A DNA stretch of 5,597 bases from Porticoccus sp. GTDB taxonomy: Bacteria; Pseudomonadota; Gammaproteobacteria; Pseudomonadales; Porticoccaceae. The stretch is from positions 5,772 to 11,368 of the forward strand of contig NYXF01000050.1 of NCBI GenBank assembly GCA_002685455.1. The letters run 5' to 3'. How positions within the stretch are numbered: position 1 is the first letter of the stretch; every line of letters starts with the position of its first letter. The translations under genes and the position numbers were made by a program. The notes beneath the pieces are model-generated. The model ran no database searches. It was not told the origin of the DNA and was given only the letters and a program-made list of their open reading frames with translations. Shown one piece after another: positions 1-5,597 of this stretch.

Positions 1-1208
1 GCCCAAAGAGGTTGAATCATATTAGTCCATGCATCACCAAACGCGACAGCCATAGCTACTTTGTTCAATGGAATTCCTAAAGATTCAGCAGCAGGAATGA
101 CGATGGGGGCCTGAACTGCCCATTGACCACCCCCTGAAGGAACAAAGATGTTAACTATTCCTGCGCTTAGAAAGGTTAGCAGTGTGAATGTGTCAGCGTC
201 AGATATACTTACAAACCATTCTGACATAGATGCAGCCAAGCCAGAGCCAATCATCATTCCCATGATCCCTGCATACAATGGAAATTGAAGGACAATCCCA
301 GTTAATCCTTTTACCGCTTCACCAAGAGCAGCTAGATATGATGTAGCAGAGCGGTGAAGCAAAAGTCCAGCTACTAGAAAGATAAAATTTATAGTATTAA
401 GCCCGATAGGCTGACCACTCATTATGAAATCTAATAAATAAAATACTCCAAGTAGTCCTAAAAGTAAGATAGGTAAACGATGATTTTCGACAAAAAGTGC
501 GGGTGTAGAAATATCTATATTCTGGTTAGTATCTAATGGTATTTGGCTTGGATCTATCTCAATTGTCTCTGCAGGAGCAGGAAGCATCAGTTTATTGATT
601 ATTGGCAATGTGACAAAGAGTATGACGCAAACAACTAGGGACTCCCAGGAAAAAATTGTCTCTGATAGAGGAATAGTTGTATTGTTCAACAAACTACTAA
701 GCTGATCATTGTCAATAGCGGCAATCTTGAGTGGTATTGATCCCGAAAGTCCTGCATGCCAAATCAGCATACCAGAGTATGCTGAAGCAACTAGAAGTGG
801 GTAATGAACACCTTTGACTTGATATGCAATTTCTCGTGCCATTAATGCGCTAGCAATAAGACCGAACCCCCAGCTTATCCAACAACAAATCAAAGCTATC
901 ATCGACATTAATATAATTGCTTGACTTGGATTCTTAGCTACAGATGCAAGTGATTTTAAACTCCTTTTAACAGCATCAGTTTGCGCTAAAACACTGCCCG
1001 TAAATAGTGTGATAGTTACCTGCATAGAAAAAACTAACAGATTCCAAATACCATCTCCCCATAATCTTACCATTTTTAATGGGGAGTGATCCTGTATAAA
1101 AACTCCAGTAAATAGGACTATAAAAGTGATTGAGATAGCGATAACGAAAGCATCAGGCAACCATCGCTCCAGAATTCTAGTAAAAAATTTAGATATATTA
1201 TTTATCAT
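1..1208 (-). CDS. atoE: Short-chain fatty acid transporter, AtoE family (3' end beyond window)
   Basis: Inner-membrane permease of the AtoE/short-chain fatty acid transporter family; the E. coli member is linked to acetoacetate and butyrate use. I translated 402 codons from the ATG at 1208; the frame stays open to the left edge. Compared with about 440 residues for the family, roughly 40 C-terminal residues lie outside the window. The match to E. coli AtoE as I remember it runs along the whole length: RWLPDA near residue 15, LWGDGIWNLL at 49-58, NPSQ and WGFGL at 93-117, SGSIPL at 155-160, AGLLLHR at 280-286, QFPLYAGI at 308-315, the hallmark PSGGGQW at 357-363, and GDAWTNMIQPLW at the edge. 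Several hydrophobic helices are visible, with a hydrophilic loop at about 210-245. An in-frame TAA at 1226-1224 leaves only a TTG (1220) as another start, and that codon abuts the weak AAGAG ribosome site. The gene begins 33 nt after apaH, in the same direction. The substrate is inferred from family only; no ato transferase genes are visible. Confidence 0.9.
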   Translation of the reverse strand, partial: MINNISKFFTRILERWLPDAFVIAISITFIVLFTGVFIQDHSPLKMVRLWGDGIWNLLVFSMQVTITLFTGSVLAQTDAVKRSLKSLASVAKNPSQAIILMSMIALICCWISWGFGLIASALMAREIAYQVKGVHYPLLVASAYSGMLIWHAGLSGSIPLKIAAIDNDQLSSLLNNTTIPLSETIFSWESLVVCVILFVTLPIINKLMLPAPAETIEIDPSQIPLDTNQNIDISTPALFVENHRLPILLLGLLGVFYLLDFIMSGQPIGLNTINFIFLVAGLLLHRSATSYLAALGEAVKGLTGIVLQFPLYAGIMGMMIGSGLAASMSEWFVSISDADTFTLLTFLSAGIVNIFVPSGGGQWAVQAPIVIPAAESLGIPLNKVAMAVAFGDAWTNMIQPLW

Positions 1209-1220
1209 TAATAGTAACAA

Positions 1221-1225
1221 CTCTT
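1221..1225 (-). promoter_or_regulatory. Weak ribosome binding site for the atoE-like gene in the apaH-atoE gap
   Basis: The minus strand reads AAGAG here, 12 nt before the ATG at 1208. That spacing is longer than ideal, so this is a tentative site. The surrounding 33-nt gap (1209-1241) is nearly all A and T. I found no convincing sigma-70 promoter and no GC-rich hairpin with a U-tract in it, so the gene may be transcribed by read-through from apaH. Confidence 0.3.
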
Positions 1226-1241
1226 ATATTTCAATAATTAT

Positions 1242-2063
1242 CTATGAAGCTTTATCAGTTTTTTCATGATTGCAATGAAAAAATTTCTCTGTATAAACAT
1301 TCATTAGTCGCATCCTCCCTCCCCATAGATAACCAGTATCTAATGGATATAAGTTTTTATGATTAGTACAACCTTTAAGTGCTGCCCAGTGACCAAAAAT
1401 AATCTTTAAATCTTCTGGCACAGATCTTTTATGATCGAACCAGGGGAGAAAACCTTTTGGAGGTGTTTTCGGATCCTTAGATTTGAGCTCTAATACTCCT
1501 AACTCAGAACAATAACGCATACGAGTGAAATAATTCGCGATAATTCTCCACCTCTCTGGTCCAGTTAAGTTCTCTCTCCATATATTCGGTTTGTTACCAT
1601 ACATATTATTGAAAAATTCACCTGATCGAATATTGCACTGCAGGATATCACTTAATTCTTTTCCTAGGTCCAAAGCTTTTTCTAGTGACCATTGTGGGGG
1701 TATTCCAGCATGTACAAGGACATAATTTTTTTCAGTTGCAATTACTGGTTGTTTCCTCATCCAATTTAAGAGTTCCTCTTTGTCAGGGGCCTTAAGTATC
1801 TCCTGAAAAGTATCGGCATGATTCACCCTTTTCTTATCATGATCAACAGCAAGCAGGTGCAAGTCGTGATTACCCAGAACCATCCGAAAGCTATCGCCTA
1901 ATTTATAACAAAAACGCAATGTTTCTAAGGATTTAGGGCCTCGGTTAACTAAGTCTCCCACAGACCATAAAAAATCTTTTCCTGGACTAAATGAGACCTG
2001 TTCCAGCAAATATTTTAATGGGTCAAGACACCCTTGTACGTCACCTACAGCAAATATTCTCAA
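1242..2063 (-). CDS. apaH: Diadenosine tetraphosphatase (symmetrical Ap4A hydrolase)
   Basis: Cytoplasmic metal-dependent phosphoesterase that splits Ap4A symmetrically into two ADP. ApaH enzymes are also known to remove Np4 caps from RNA. The protein has 273 residues, against about 280 for E. coli ApaH, and is similar throughout. The PPP-family motifs are in order: GDVQG (7-11), GDLVNRG (36-42), GNHD (64-67), HAG (118-120) and GHW (224-226). Family-specific stretches include LGNHDLHLLAV, NWMRKQP, HAGIPPQW, FTRMR and LDTGYLWGG. The first motif has Gln10 where the canonical metal-site motif and E. coli have His; I recall the same Gln in Pseudomonas-type ApaH, so this looks like a lineage variant rather than damage. 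The start is TTG (2063-2061), supported by GGAGA upstream, by alignment with other ApaH N-termini, and by the 4-nt TTGA overlap with the apaG stop. It is the last gene of the conserved surA-apaH block. Confidence 0.95.
   Translation of the reverse strand: MRIFAVGDVQGCLDPLKYLLEQVSFSPGKDFLWSVGDLVNRGPKSLETLRFCYKLGDSFRMVLGNHDLHLLAVDHDKKRVNHADTFQEILKAPDKEELLNWMRKQPVIATEKNYVLVHAGIPPQWSLEKALDLGKELSDILQCNIRSGEFFNNMYGNKPNIWRENLTGPERWRIIANYFTRMRYCSELGVLELKSKDPKTPPKGFLPWFDHKRSVPEDLKIIFGHWAALKGCTNHKNLYPLDTGYLWGGRMRLMNVYTEKFFHCNHEKTDKAS
1259..1283. repeat. Perfect 9-bp inverted repeat at the end of apaH
   Basis: The arms TTTTTTCAT (1259-1267) and ATGAAAAAA (1275-1283) are exact reverse complements separated by 7 nt. 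They lie in the codons for the last dozen or so residues of ApaH, about 50-75 nt upstream of the atoE-like start. The stem is almost all A-U, and in the minus-strand transcript it is not followed by a U-tract. A strong intrinsic terminator is therefore unlikely, and chance in AT-rich DNA is a fair explanation. Confidence 0.4.
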
Positions 2064-2428
2064 TGTATTTCTCCAGGTACCGATAATAAAAAGACTGGTA
2101 TCGTAGCATCAAATTCAATGCCTGAGTCATCAATCATTTTATAGCACCCACTCATTGTTCCAACTTTTGTATTGATTAATACACTACTTGAGTACTGATA
2201 AAGCTCTCCAGGGGAAATAACTGGTTGTTTACCAATAACACCTAGACCTTTAACTTCTTTAACTTTCGAGTCACCATCTGTGATAATCCAATGCCGACTA
2301 ATTAGTTGCACTGGAAAATATTCATTATTTTTTATACTCACATGGTAAATAAAAGAAAACTTGCTATCCACAGAATCCGAGTGTTCTGGAGAATAAATTG
2401 AGGTTACGAACACATCTATACTAATCAT
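2060..2428 (-). CDS. apaG: ApaG protein (DUF525 family)
   Basis: Small single-domain protein of 122 residues (E. coli ApaG has 125) with an immunoglobulin-like beta-sandwich fold. Its biochemical role is unsettled; E. coli apaG (corD) was linked genetically to cobalt resistance and magnesium efflux, and the family has been reported to bind nucleotides. Visible family motifs are PVQLISRHWIITDG (39-52), the glycine-rich GLGVIGKQP (61-69), ISPGELYQYSS (71-81), GTMSGCYKMID (90-100) and the C-terminal IPVFLLSVPGEIH, all aligning with E. coli ApaG. The ATG at 2428 overlaps the rsmA stop by four bases (ATGA), and no strong ribosome site precedes it, so translation probably depends on ribosomes finishing rsmA. 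The apaG stop in turn overlaps the apaH TTG. Identity is confident; function is not. Confidence 0.95.
   Translation of the reverse strand: MISIDVFVTSIYSPEHSDSVDSKFSFIYHVSIKNNEYFPVQLISRHWIITDGDSKVKEVKGLGVIGKQPVISPGELYQYSSSVLINTKVGTMSGCYKMIDDSGIEFDATIPVFLLSVPGEIH
2070..2074 (-). promoter_or_regulatory. Ribosome binding site that decides the TTG start of apaH
   Basis: The minus strand reads GGAGA inside the last codons of apaG, 6 nt before the TTG at 2063. This is the clearest Shine-Dalgarno sequence in the window, and it supports TTG rather than a later ATG as the apaH start. The other genes have weak sites or none that I can recognise. Confidence 0.7.
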
Positions 2429-3231
2429 ATTAGTGGACTTATCTGATTGCTTAGGCTTACAAACTGAGCAACACTAAATTCCCCTGGGCGAAGTGTTAAA
2501 TCGATATTTAGTTTTTCTATATGTTTCTCAGAAAGTATTAATTTAATTGAGTTCCGAATATTTTTTCGACGTTGCTGGAAGCACACTCTTACTAATTTAG
2601 TGAATAAATTTAGATTATTTGCAACATAAGGTAATTTTGTATGCGGGCATAGCAAAATCATCATCGAGTCAACTTTTGGGGAGGGGCTGAAGGCTGAGGG
2701 AGGCACTAAAAATAGTGGATGAACATTACAATAATATTGGATCATGACACTCAATCTTCCATAACTTCTCTCTCCAGGGGATGAGCAAATTCGATCAACT
2801 ACTTCTTTTTGTAGCATGAAATACATATCAGCAATATGCTCATGGAAGTTTAATAAATAAAACAAAAGCGGAGTGCTTATATTATATGGAAGATTTCCGA
2901 CAATCCTTAGCGGCTGACCGATTGAAAAGAATTCCTTGAAGTTTACATCTAATGCATTGCATTGATGTATCTGACACTGACTATATTTTTTAAATTTATC
3001 CTTTAAAATAAGAACTAGATTTCGATCTAATTCAATAATTCTTAAACTAGGACACTTTTCTAAAATCGGTTTAGTTATAGCACCCTTACCGGCTCCAATC
3101 TCTATTAAGTTATCGTTTTTTTTTGGTTCGATCGCCTTCATTATTAAATCAATTATGTCAGCATCAACTAAAAAGTTTTGACCAAAGCGCTTTCGTGCTT
3201 TATGAGCTAGCAGCTCATTGGACTTGTTCAT
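2425..3231 (-). CDS. rsmA: 16S rRNA (adenine1518-N6/adenine1519-N6)-dimethyltransferase RsmA/KsgA
   Basis: Uses S-adenosylmethionine to dimethylate two adjacent adenines in the 3'-terminal helix of 16S rRNA, a late step of 30S subunit maturation; loss gives kasugamycin resistance in E. coli. The protein has 268 residues, close to E. coli KsgA (273). Motifs: ARKRFGQNFL (12-21); SAM-binding EIGAGKG (44-50); acidic residue E67 in IIELDR; catalytic motif NLPYNISTPL (113-122); MLQKEV (139-144); SYGRLSV (156-162); PPSAFSPSPKVDS (177-189); and QQRRKNIRNS (219-228) in the C-terminal domain. One oddity: the motif that reads DA in most relatives, where Asp contacts the adenine of SAM, is Asn92-Ala here (codon AAT). 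The substitution is conservative and the rest of the protein is intact. The ATG at 3231 overlaps the pdxA stop as ATGA. Confidence 0.95.
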   Translation of the reverse strand: MNKSNELLAHKARKRFGQNFLVDADIIDLIMKAIEPKKNDNLIEIGAGKGAITKPILEKCPSLRIIELDRNLVLILKDKFKKYSQCQIHQCNALDVNFKEFFSIGQPLRIVGNLPYNISTPLLFYLLNFHEHIADMYFMLQKEVVDRICSSPGERSYGRLSVMIQYYCNVHPLFLVPPSAFSPSPKVDSMMILLCPHTKLPYVANNLNLFTKLVRVCFQQRRKNIRNSIKLILSEKHIEKLNIDLTLRPGEFSVAQFVSLSNQISPLI

Positions 3232-4205
3232 ATATTGTTAATTACCATTCTTCTTGCATATTCGACAGCAGTTATCAGGCTTCCTATATTACCCATATCT
3301 GTCCCGGCCAACTCTAACGCTGTTCCATGATCAACAGATGTGCGGATGATTGGCAGCCCTAATGTTATGTTTACAGCTTTAGTGAAACCTTTATATTTAA
3401 GTACAGGTAACCCTTGATCGTGGTACATTGCAAGAATTACGTCACATTTATTAAGGTATTTCGGTGCAAAGATTGTATCTGCCGGGTAGGGTCCATTAAG
3501 CAATATTCCATTATTTTTAAGTTCATTTAAACAGGGCTTAATTATATTTATCTCTTCCGTACCCAAATAACCATCTTCTCCAGCATGCGGATTTAGCCCA
3601 CAAACTGATATTCTTGGGTTTTTTATTCCAAATTTCTTTTTCAATTCGTCATTAAGGATATAGATAGTTTCCTTCAATAAATCTTTTGTAATTAATTTTG
3701 ACACCTTAGATAAAGGTACATGGGTTGTTACCAGAGCCACTCTGAGACCTTCTGTAGCCAGCATCATTACAACTTTTTTTGAAGACGTTTTATCTGCTAA
3801 GAATTCTGTATGCCCCGAAAACTTTATACCTGAGGAATTTATAATACCCTTATGAATTGGTCCAGTTACAATTGCATGACAGTGTCTTTCTTGGCAATCA
3901 GTTATCGCTCTCGAAAGTGTTTCTAGAACATATTCAGAGTTATCTGTGTTCAAAATACCCGGAACAACCGGCGATTTTAAAGACACAGGCCTAACTGACA
4001 ATTCTGAGCTTTGTGAGCTTTTTGGAGCATCACTATCGCTTATACGAATCTTTAGAGGTAGACCTAAAATTTTTGCTCTGGACAATAAAAGAATTGGATC
4101 CGCATAAGCTACCAATTCGAAGTCAAGTGGTTTTTGGACAAGCTGTACGAGCAAATCTGGTCCTATACCAGATGGCTCGCCTGGTGTAATGGCTATTCTA
4201 ATCAC
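3228..4205 (-). CDS. pdxA: 4-hydroxythreonine-4-phosphate dehydrogenase
   Basis: Cytoplasmic NAD(P)-dependent enzyme of the DXP-dependent pyridoxal 5'-phosphate pathway. It oxidises 4-phosphohydroxy-L-threonine, and the decarboxylated product is condensed with deoxyxylulose phosphate by PdxJ. The protein has 325 residues (E. coli 329) and aligns from end to end: ITPGEPSGIGPDL (6-18), VTGPIHKG (113-120), SGHTEFLA (130-137), VVMMLAT (145-151), CGLNPHAGE (202-210), GTEEI (215-219), NGPYPADT (237-244), AMYHDQGLPVLKY (259-271) and RTSVDHGTALELAG (288-301). The divalent-metal histidines known from the E. coli enzyme correspond to H162, H207 and H262, and all are present. The start is GTG (4205-4203): it places the ITPGEP motif at the usual distance from the N-terminus and overlaps the surA stop as GTGA. 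No clear Shine-Dalgarno sequence precedes it, so coupling to surA is likely. Confidence 0.95.
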   Translation of the reverse strand: MIRIAITPGEPSGIGPDLLVQLVQKPLDFELVAYADPILLLSRAKILGLPLKIRISDSDAPKSSQSSELSVRPVSLKSPVVPGILNTDNSEYVLETLSRAITDCQERHCHAIVTGPIHKGIINSSGIKFSGHTEFLADKTSSKKVVMMLATEGLRVALVTTHVPLSKVSKLITKDLLKETIYILNDELKKKFGIKNPRISVCGLNPHAGEDGYLGTEEINIIKPCLNELKNNGILLNGPYPADTIFAPKYLNKCDVILAMYHDQGLPVLKYKGFTKAVNITLGLPIIRTSVDHGTALELAGTDMGNIGSLITAVEYARRMVINNI

Positions 4206-5500
4206 AGTTTGATATCTATGTAAGCTTCATCTCTAATCTCTTTCAGCCAAATTTCTAGCTCTTCTTTAAATCTTTTTTGTTTTAAGGTATTCCTAGCTTG
4301 AGAGCGCATAACCTCATTACTGAAGTCCTGTTTACGTCTTTCACTTACCTGAAGTATGTGCCAACCATAGGTAGTTTCAAAAGGCTCACTTACATCACCT
4401 ATGCTAACCGCACTCATCATTTCTTCAAATTTAGGCTGAAATTGTCCAGGAACTGACCAACCAAGACTACCACCTGATAAAGACGTGCCAATGTCATCAG
4501 AATATAATTTAGCGCTTTCACTAAATTTTTTTCCGCCTAGTATTTCAGTTCTAATAGCTTCTATTGCTTTTTGTGTTTCTTGATTATCTCTTACTTCATT
4601 CGGAGTCAACAATATATGCTGCACATTATGCTGTTCAACTAAGTTCTCTGAAATTCCACCTCTTCGCTCATATAGTTTAAGTATATGAAATCCAGCATCA
4701 CTCTTAATTGGCTCAGTTATTTGACCTGGAGATATTTCCTCAAGTGCATTTATGAAAATTTTAGGAAGTTGTGTTGTTTTCTTCCAGCCCATATCACCAC
4801 CTTTTTTTGCCTCTCGCCCATTAGATTTAGCTATAGCAAGGGCTTTAAAATCTTGATTATTCTTTATTTGAAAATAAATGTCTAAAATCAATTCTTGAAC
4901 TTTGGCTATCTTTTCTTTGGAACTATTAGCTGAGACAGCTAGCATAATATGCCCTAGATTTACATCAGGAGTTGCCCAAGAGCGCCCAGCTTCAGTATTA
5001 AGGAAGTTATCTATAGCTTGTTCGCTAATAGTTACTCTTTTATTTAAATTACCCTCTTGAACACGACCAATTAAAAGCTGTTCCCTTACTTTTTGACGAA
5101 AGACTGATGGGCTTATACCGCCTTTTTCTCCATCATCTAATAGTTCCTGCATAGTCTTTCCTTGGCGCATCGCAGTCGCACTTATCGCATTATTCACTTC
5201 CTCATCACTATATCTAATGCCAGCCTTCTTAGCTTTCAATAATTGTATTCTCTCAATAATCAAACGATCTAATACTTGCGATAAAATTTCAGATTCTGGT
5301 GGAGCTTTAGTATTGCTAGCTTGTAATCTAGCAATTACCTCTAAAGCCCTTTCTTCAAGTTCACTTCTCATGACAACTTCGTCATTTACAGAAGCTACAA
5401 CCTCATCTAAAAGAATTTCTTCTGCAGCAACTGACGAAGAAACTAGAACGAAGAAAAACATTAAAAATATATTTTTTAAATCAAATGTTACTTTTGTCAT
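4202..5500 (-). CDS. surA: Periplasmic chaperone and peptidyl-prolyl isomerase SurA
   Basis: Escorts unfolded outer-membrane beta-barrel proteins, LptD among them, across the periplasm to the BAM complex. The protein has 432 residues (E. coli 428). A Sec signal peptide covers about residues 1-26: lysines at 3 and 9, a hydrophobic core IFLMFFFVLV at 11-20, and likely cleavage after SSVAA before EE. The N-terminal chaperone domain (about 29-175) starts with the typical DEVVASVNDEVVMRSEL. Two parvulin-type domains follow: the first at about 178-280 (GHIMLAV, GGDMGWKK, GFHILKLYERR), the second at about 289-389 (VQHILLTP, SGGSLGWSVPGQF, YGWHILQVSERR). A C-terminal helix (about 392-432) completes the chaperone core. 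Both isomerase domains look full length. The ATG at 5500 lies 6 nt after the lptD stop with no clear ribosome site, so expression is probably tied to lptD. Its stop overlaps the pdxA GTG. Confidence 0.95.
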   Translation of the reverse strand: MTKVTFDLKNIFLMFFFVLVSSSVAAEEILLDEVVASVNDEVVMRSELEERALEVIARLQASNTKAPPESEILSQVLDRLIIERIQLLKAKKAGIRYSDEEVNNAISATAMRQGKTMQELLDDGEKGGISPSVFRQKVREQLLIGRVQEGNLNKRVTISEQAIDNFLNTEAGRSWATPDVNLGHIMLAVSANSSKEKIAKVQELILDIYFQIKNNQDFKALAIAKSNGREAKKGGDMGWKKTTQLPKIFINALEEISPGQITEPIKSDAGFHILKLYERRGGISENLVEQHNVQHILLTPNEVRDNQETQKAIEAIRTEILGGKKFSESAKLYSDDIGTSLSGGSLGWSVPGQFQPKFEEMMSAVSIGDVSEPFETTYGWHILQVSERRKQDFSNEVMRSQARNTLKQKRFKEELEIWLKEIRDEAYIDIKL

Positions 5501-5506
5501 AATAAA

Positions 5507-5597
5507 TTAATTATCAGGTATCTCGTAACCAGATATTCCGTCTTGAACAATACGATCCATTTTGGATCCAAAACCTGCAATACCTTTAATCTGAAAA
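5507..5597 (-). CDS. lptD: LPS-assembly protein LptD, C-terminal fragment (gene starts beyond window)
   Basis: The last 29 codons plus one base of an open frame enter from the right edge and end in TAA at 5509-5507. The visible tail reads FQIKGIAGFGSKMDR followed by a GISGYEIPDN ending. A closing beta-strand of the form L-E/Q-L/I-K-G, then a glycine-rich turn and a terminal G-I-x-GY, fits the C-terminus of LptD, the outer-membrane barrel that inserts lipopolysaccharide into the outer leaflet. The position directly upstream of surA matches the standard lptD-surA-pdxA order. The call rests on this short tail and on gene order. The cut is caused only by the window edge; there is no sign of a broken gene. 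Confidence 0.8.
   Translation of the reverse strand, partial: FQIKGIAGFGSKMDRIVQDGISGYEIPDN

Noticed and set aside
1..1208. Truncated or pseudogene interpretation of the atoE-like gene
   Set aside because: The frame is uninterrupted for 402 codons with conserved motifs to the very edge; only the window boundary cuts it.
1209..1241. Possible promoter or terminator between apaH and the atoE-like gene
   Set aside because: The gap and adjacent apaH end are AT-rich and offer several weak -10-like strings, but none has a good -35 at 16-18 nt. There is also no GC stem with a T-run.
3123..3317. 64-codon open frame on the plus strand across the rsmA/pdxA junction
   Set aside because: It lies antisense to two well-supported genes, has no recognisable domain or ribosome site, and its translation looks like a shadow of the coding strand.
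4685..4885. 66-codon open frame on the plus strand inside surA
   Set aside because: Fully antisense to the parvulin domains of SurA. Its hydrophobic composition is what reverse-strand reading of a lysine- and glutamate-rich gene produces.
5217..5510. 97-codon open frame on the plus strand opposite the start of surA
   Set aside because: Antisense to the SurA signal peptide and N-terminal domain, low-complexity Ser/Thr composition, no family resemblance. The opposite strand has full-length homology to SurA.
5560..5573. 14-bp perfect palindrome TTTTGGATCCAAAA near the end of lptD
   Set aside because: It is inside the lptD coding frame, and a palindrome of this length is expected about once in every three windows of this size by chance. 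No second copy was noticed.

Overview
The window carries a chromosomal housekeeping operon of the gammaproteobacterial type, read entirely on the minus strand: lptD (3' end only) - surA - pdxA - rsmA/ksgA - apaG - apaH, followed by a short-chain fatty acid transporter gene of the AtoE family that runs off the left edge. This gene order is a hallmark of Gammaproteobacteria. The DNA is clearly AT-rich, with many AAA/AAT/ATA/TTA codons. ApaH begins with the VGDxQGC...PLK pattern that I recall from Pseudomonas-like lineages rather than the enteric form. Together this suggests an AT-rich gammaproteobacterium, possibly free-living and marine, but the lineage cannot be fixed from this window.

Layout, in the direction of transcription (right to left): the last 29 codons of lptD (5597-5507), a 6-nt gap, surA (5500-4202), pdxA (4205-3228), rsmA (3231-2425), apaG (2428-2060), apaH (2063-1242), a 33-nt gap, then the first 402 codons of an atoE-like gene (1208-1). 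The four junctions from surA to apaH are all 4-nt start/stop overlaps (GTGA, ATGA, ATGA, TTGA), so translation is probably coupled along the operon. Two of the starts are non-ATG: GTG for pdxA and TTG for apaH.

Functionally, lptD and surA belong to outer-membrane assembly: SurA is the periplasmic chaperone for beta-barrel proteins, including LptD, the lipopolysaccharide translocon. pdxA is a step of pyridoxal-phosphate synthesis, rsmA dimethylates 16S rRNA during ribosome assembly, apaG is a small protein of uncertain biochemical role, and apaH hydrolyses Ap4A. The AtoE-like membrane protein is the only accessory element; it lies downstream of the conserved block and in the same orientation.

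The window is almost completely coding and has no gene-free stretch over 33 nt. I saw no tRNA, rRNA, CRISPR array, insertion sequence, prophage gene or clear intrinsic terminator. Nothing here looks like an undescribed biological system; the points worth a second look are the overlap chain, residue changes in ApaH and RsmA, and the transporter attached to the operon's end.
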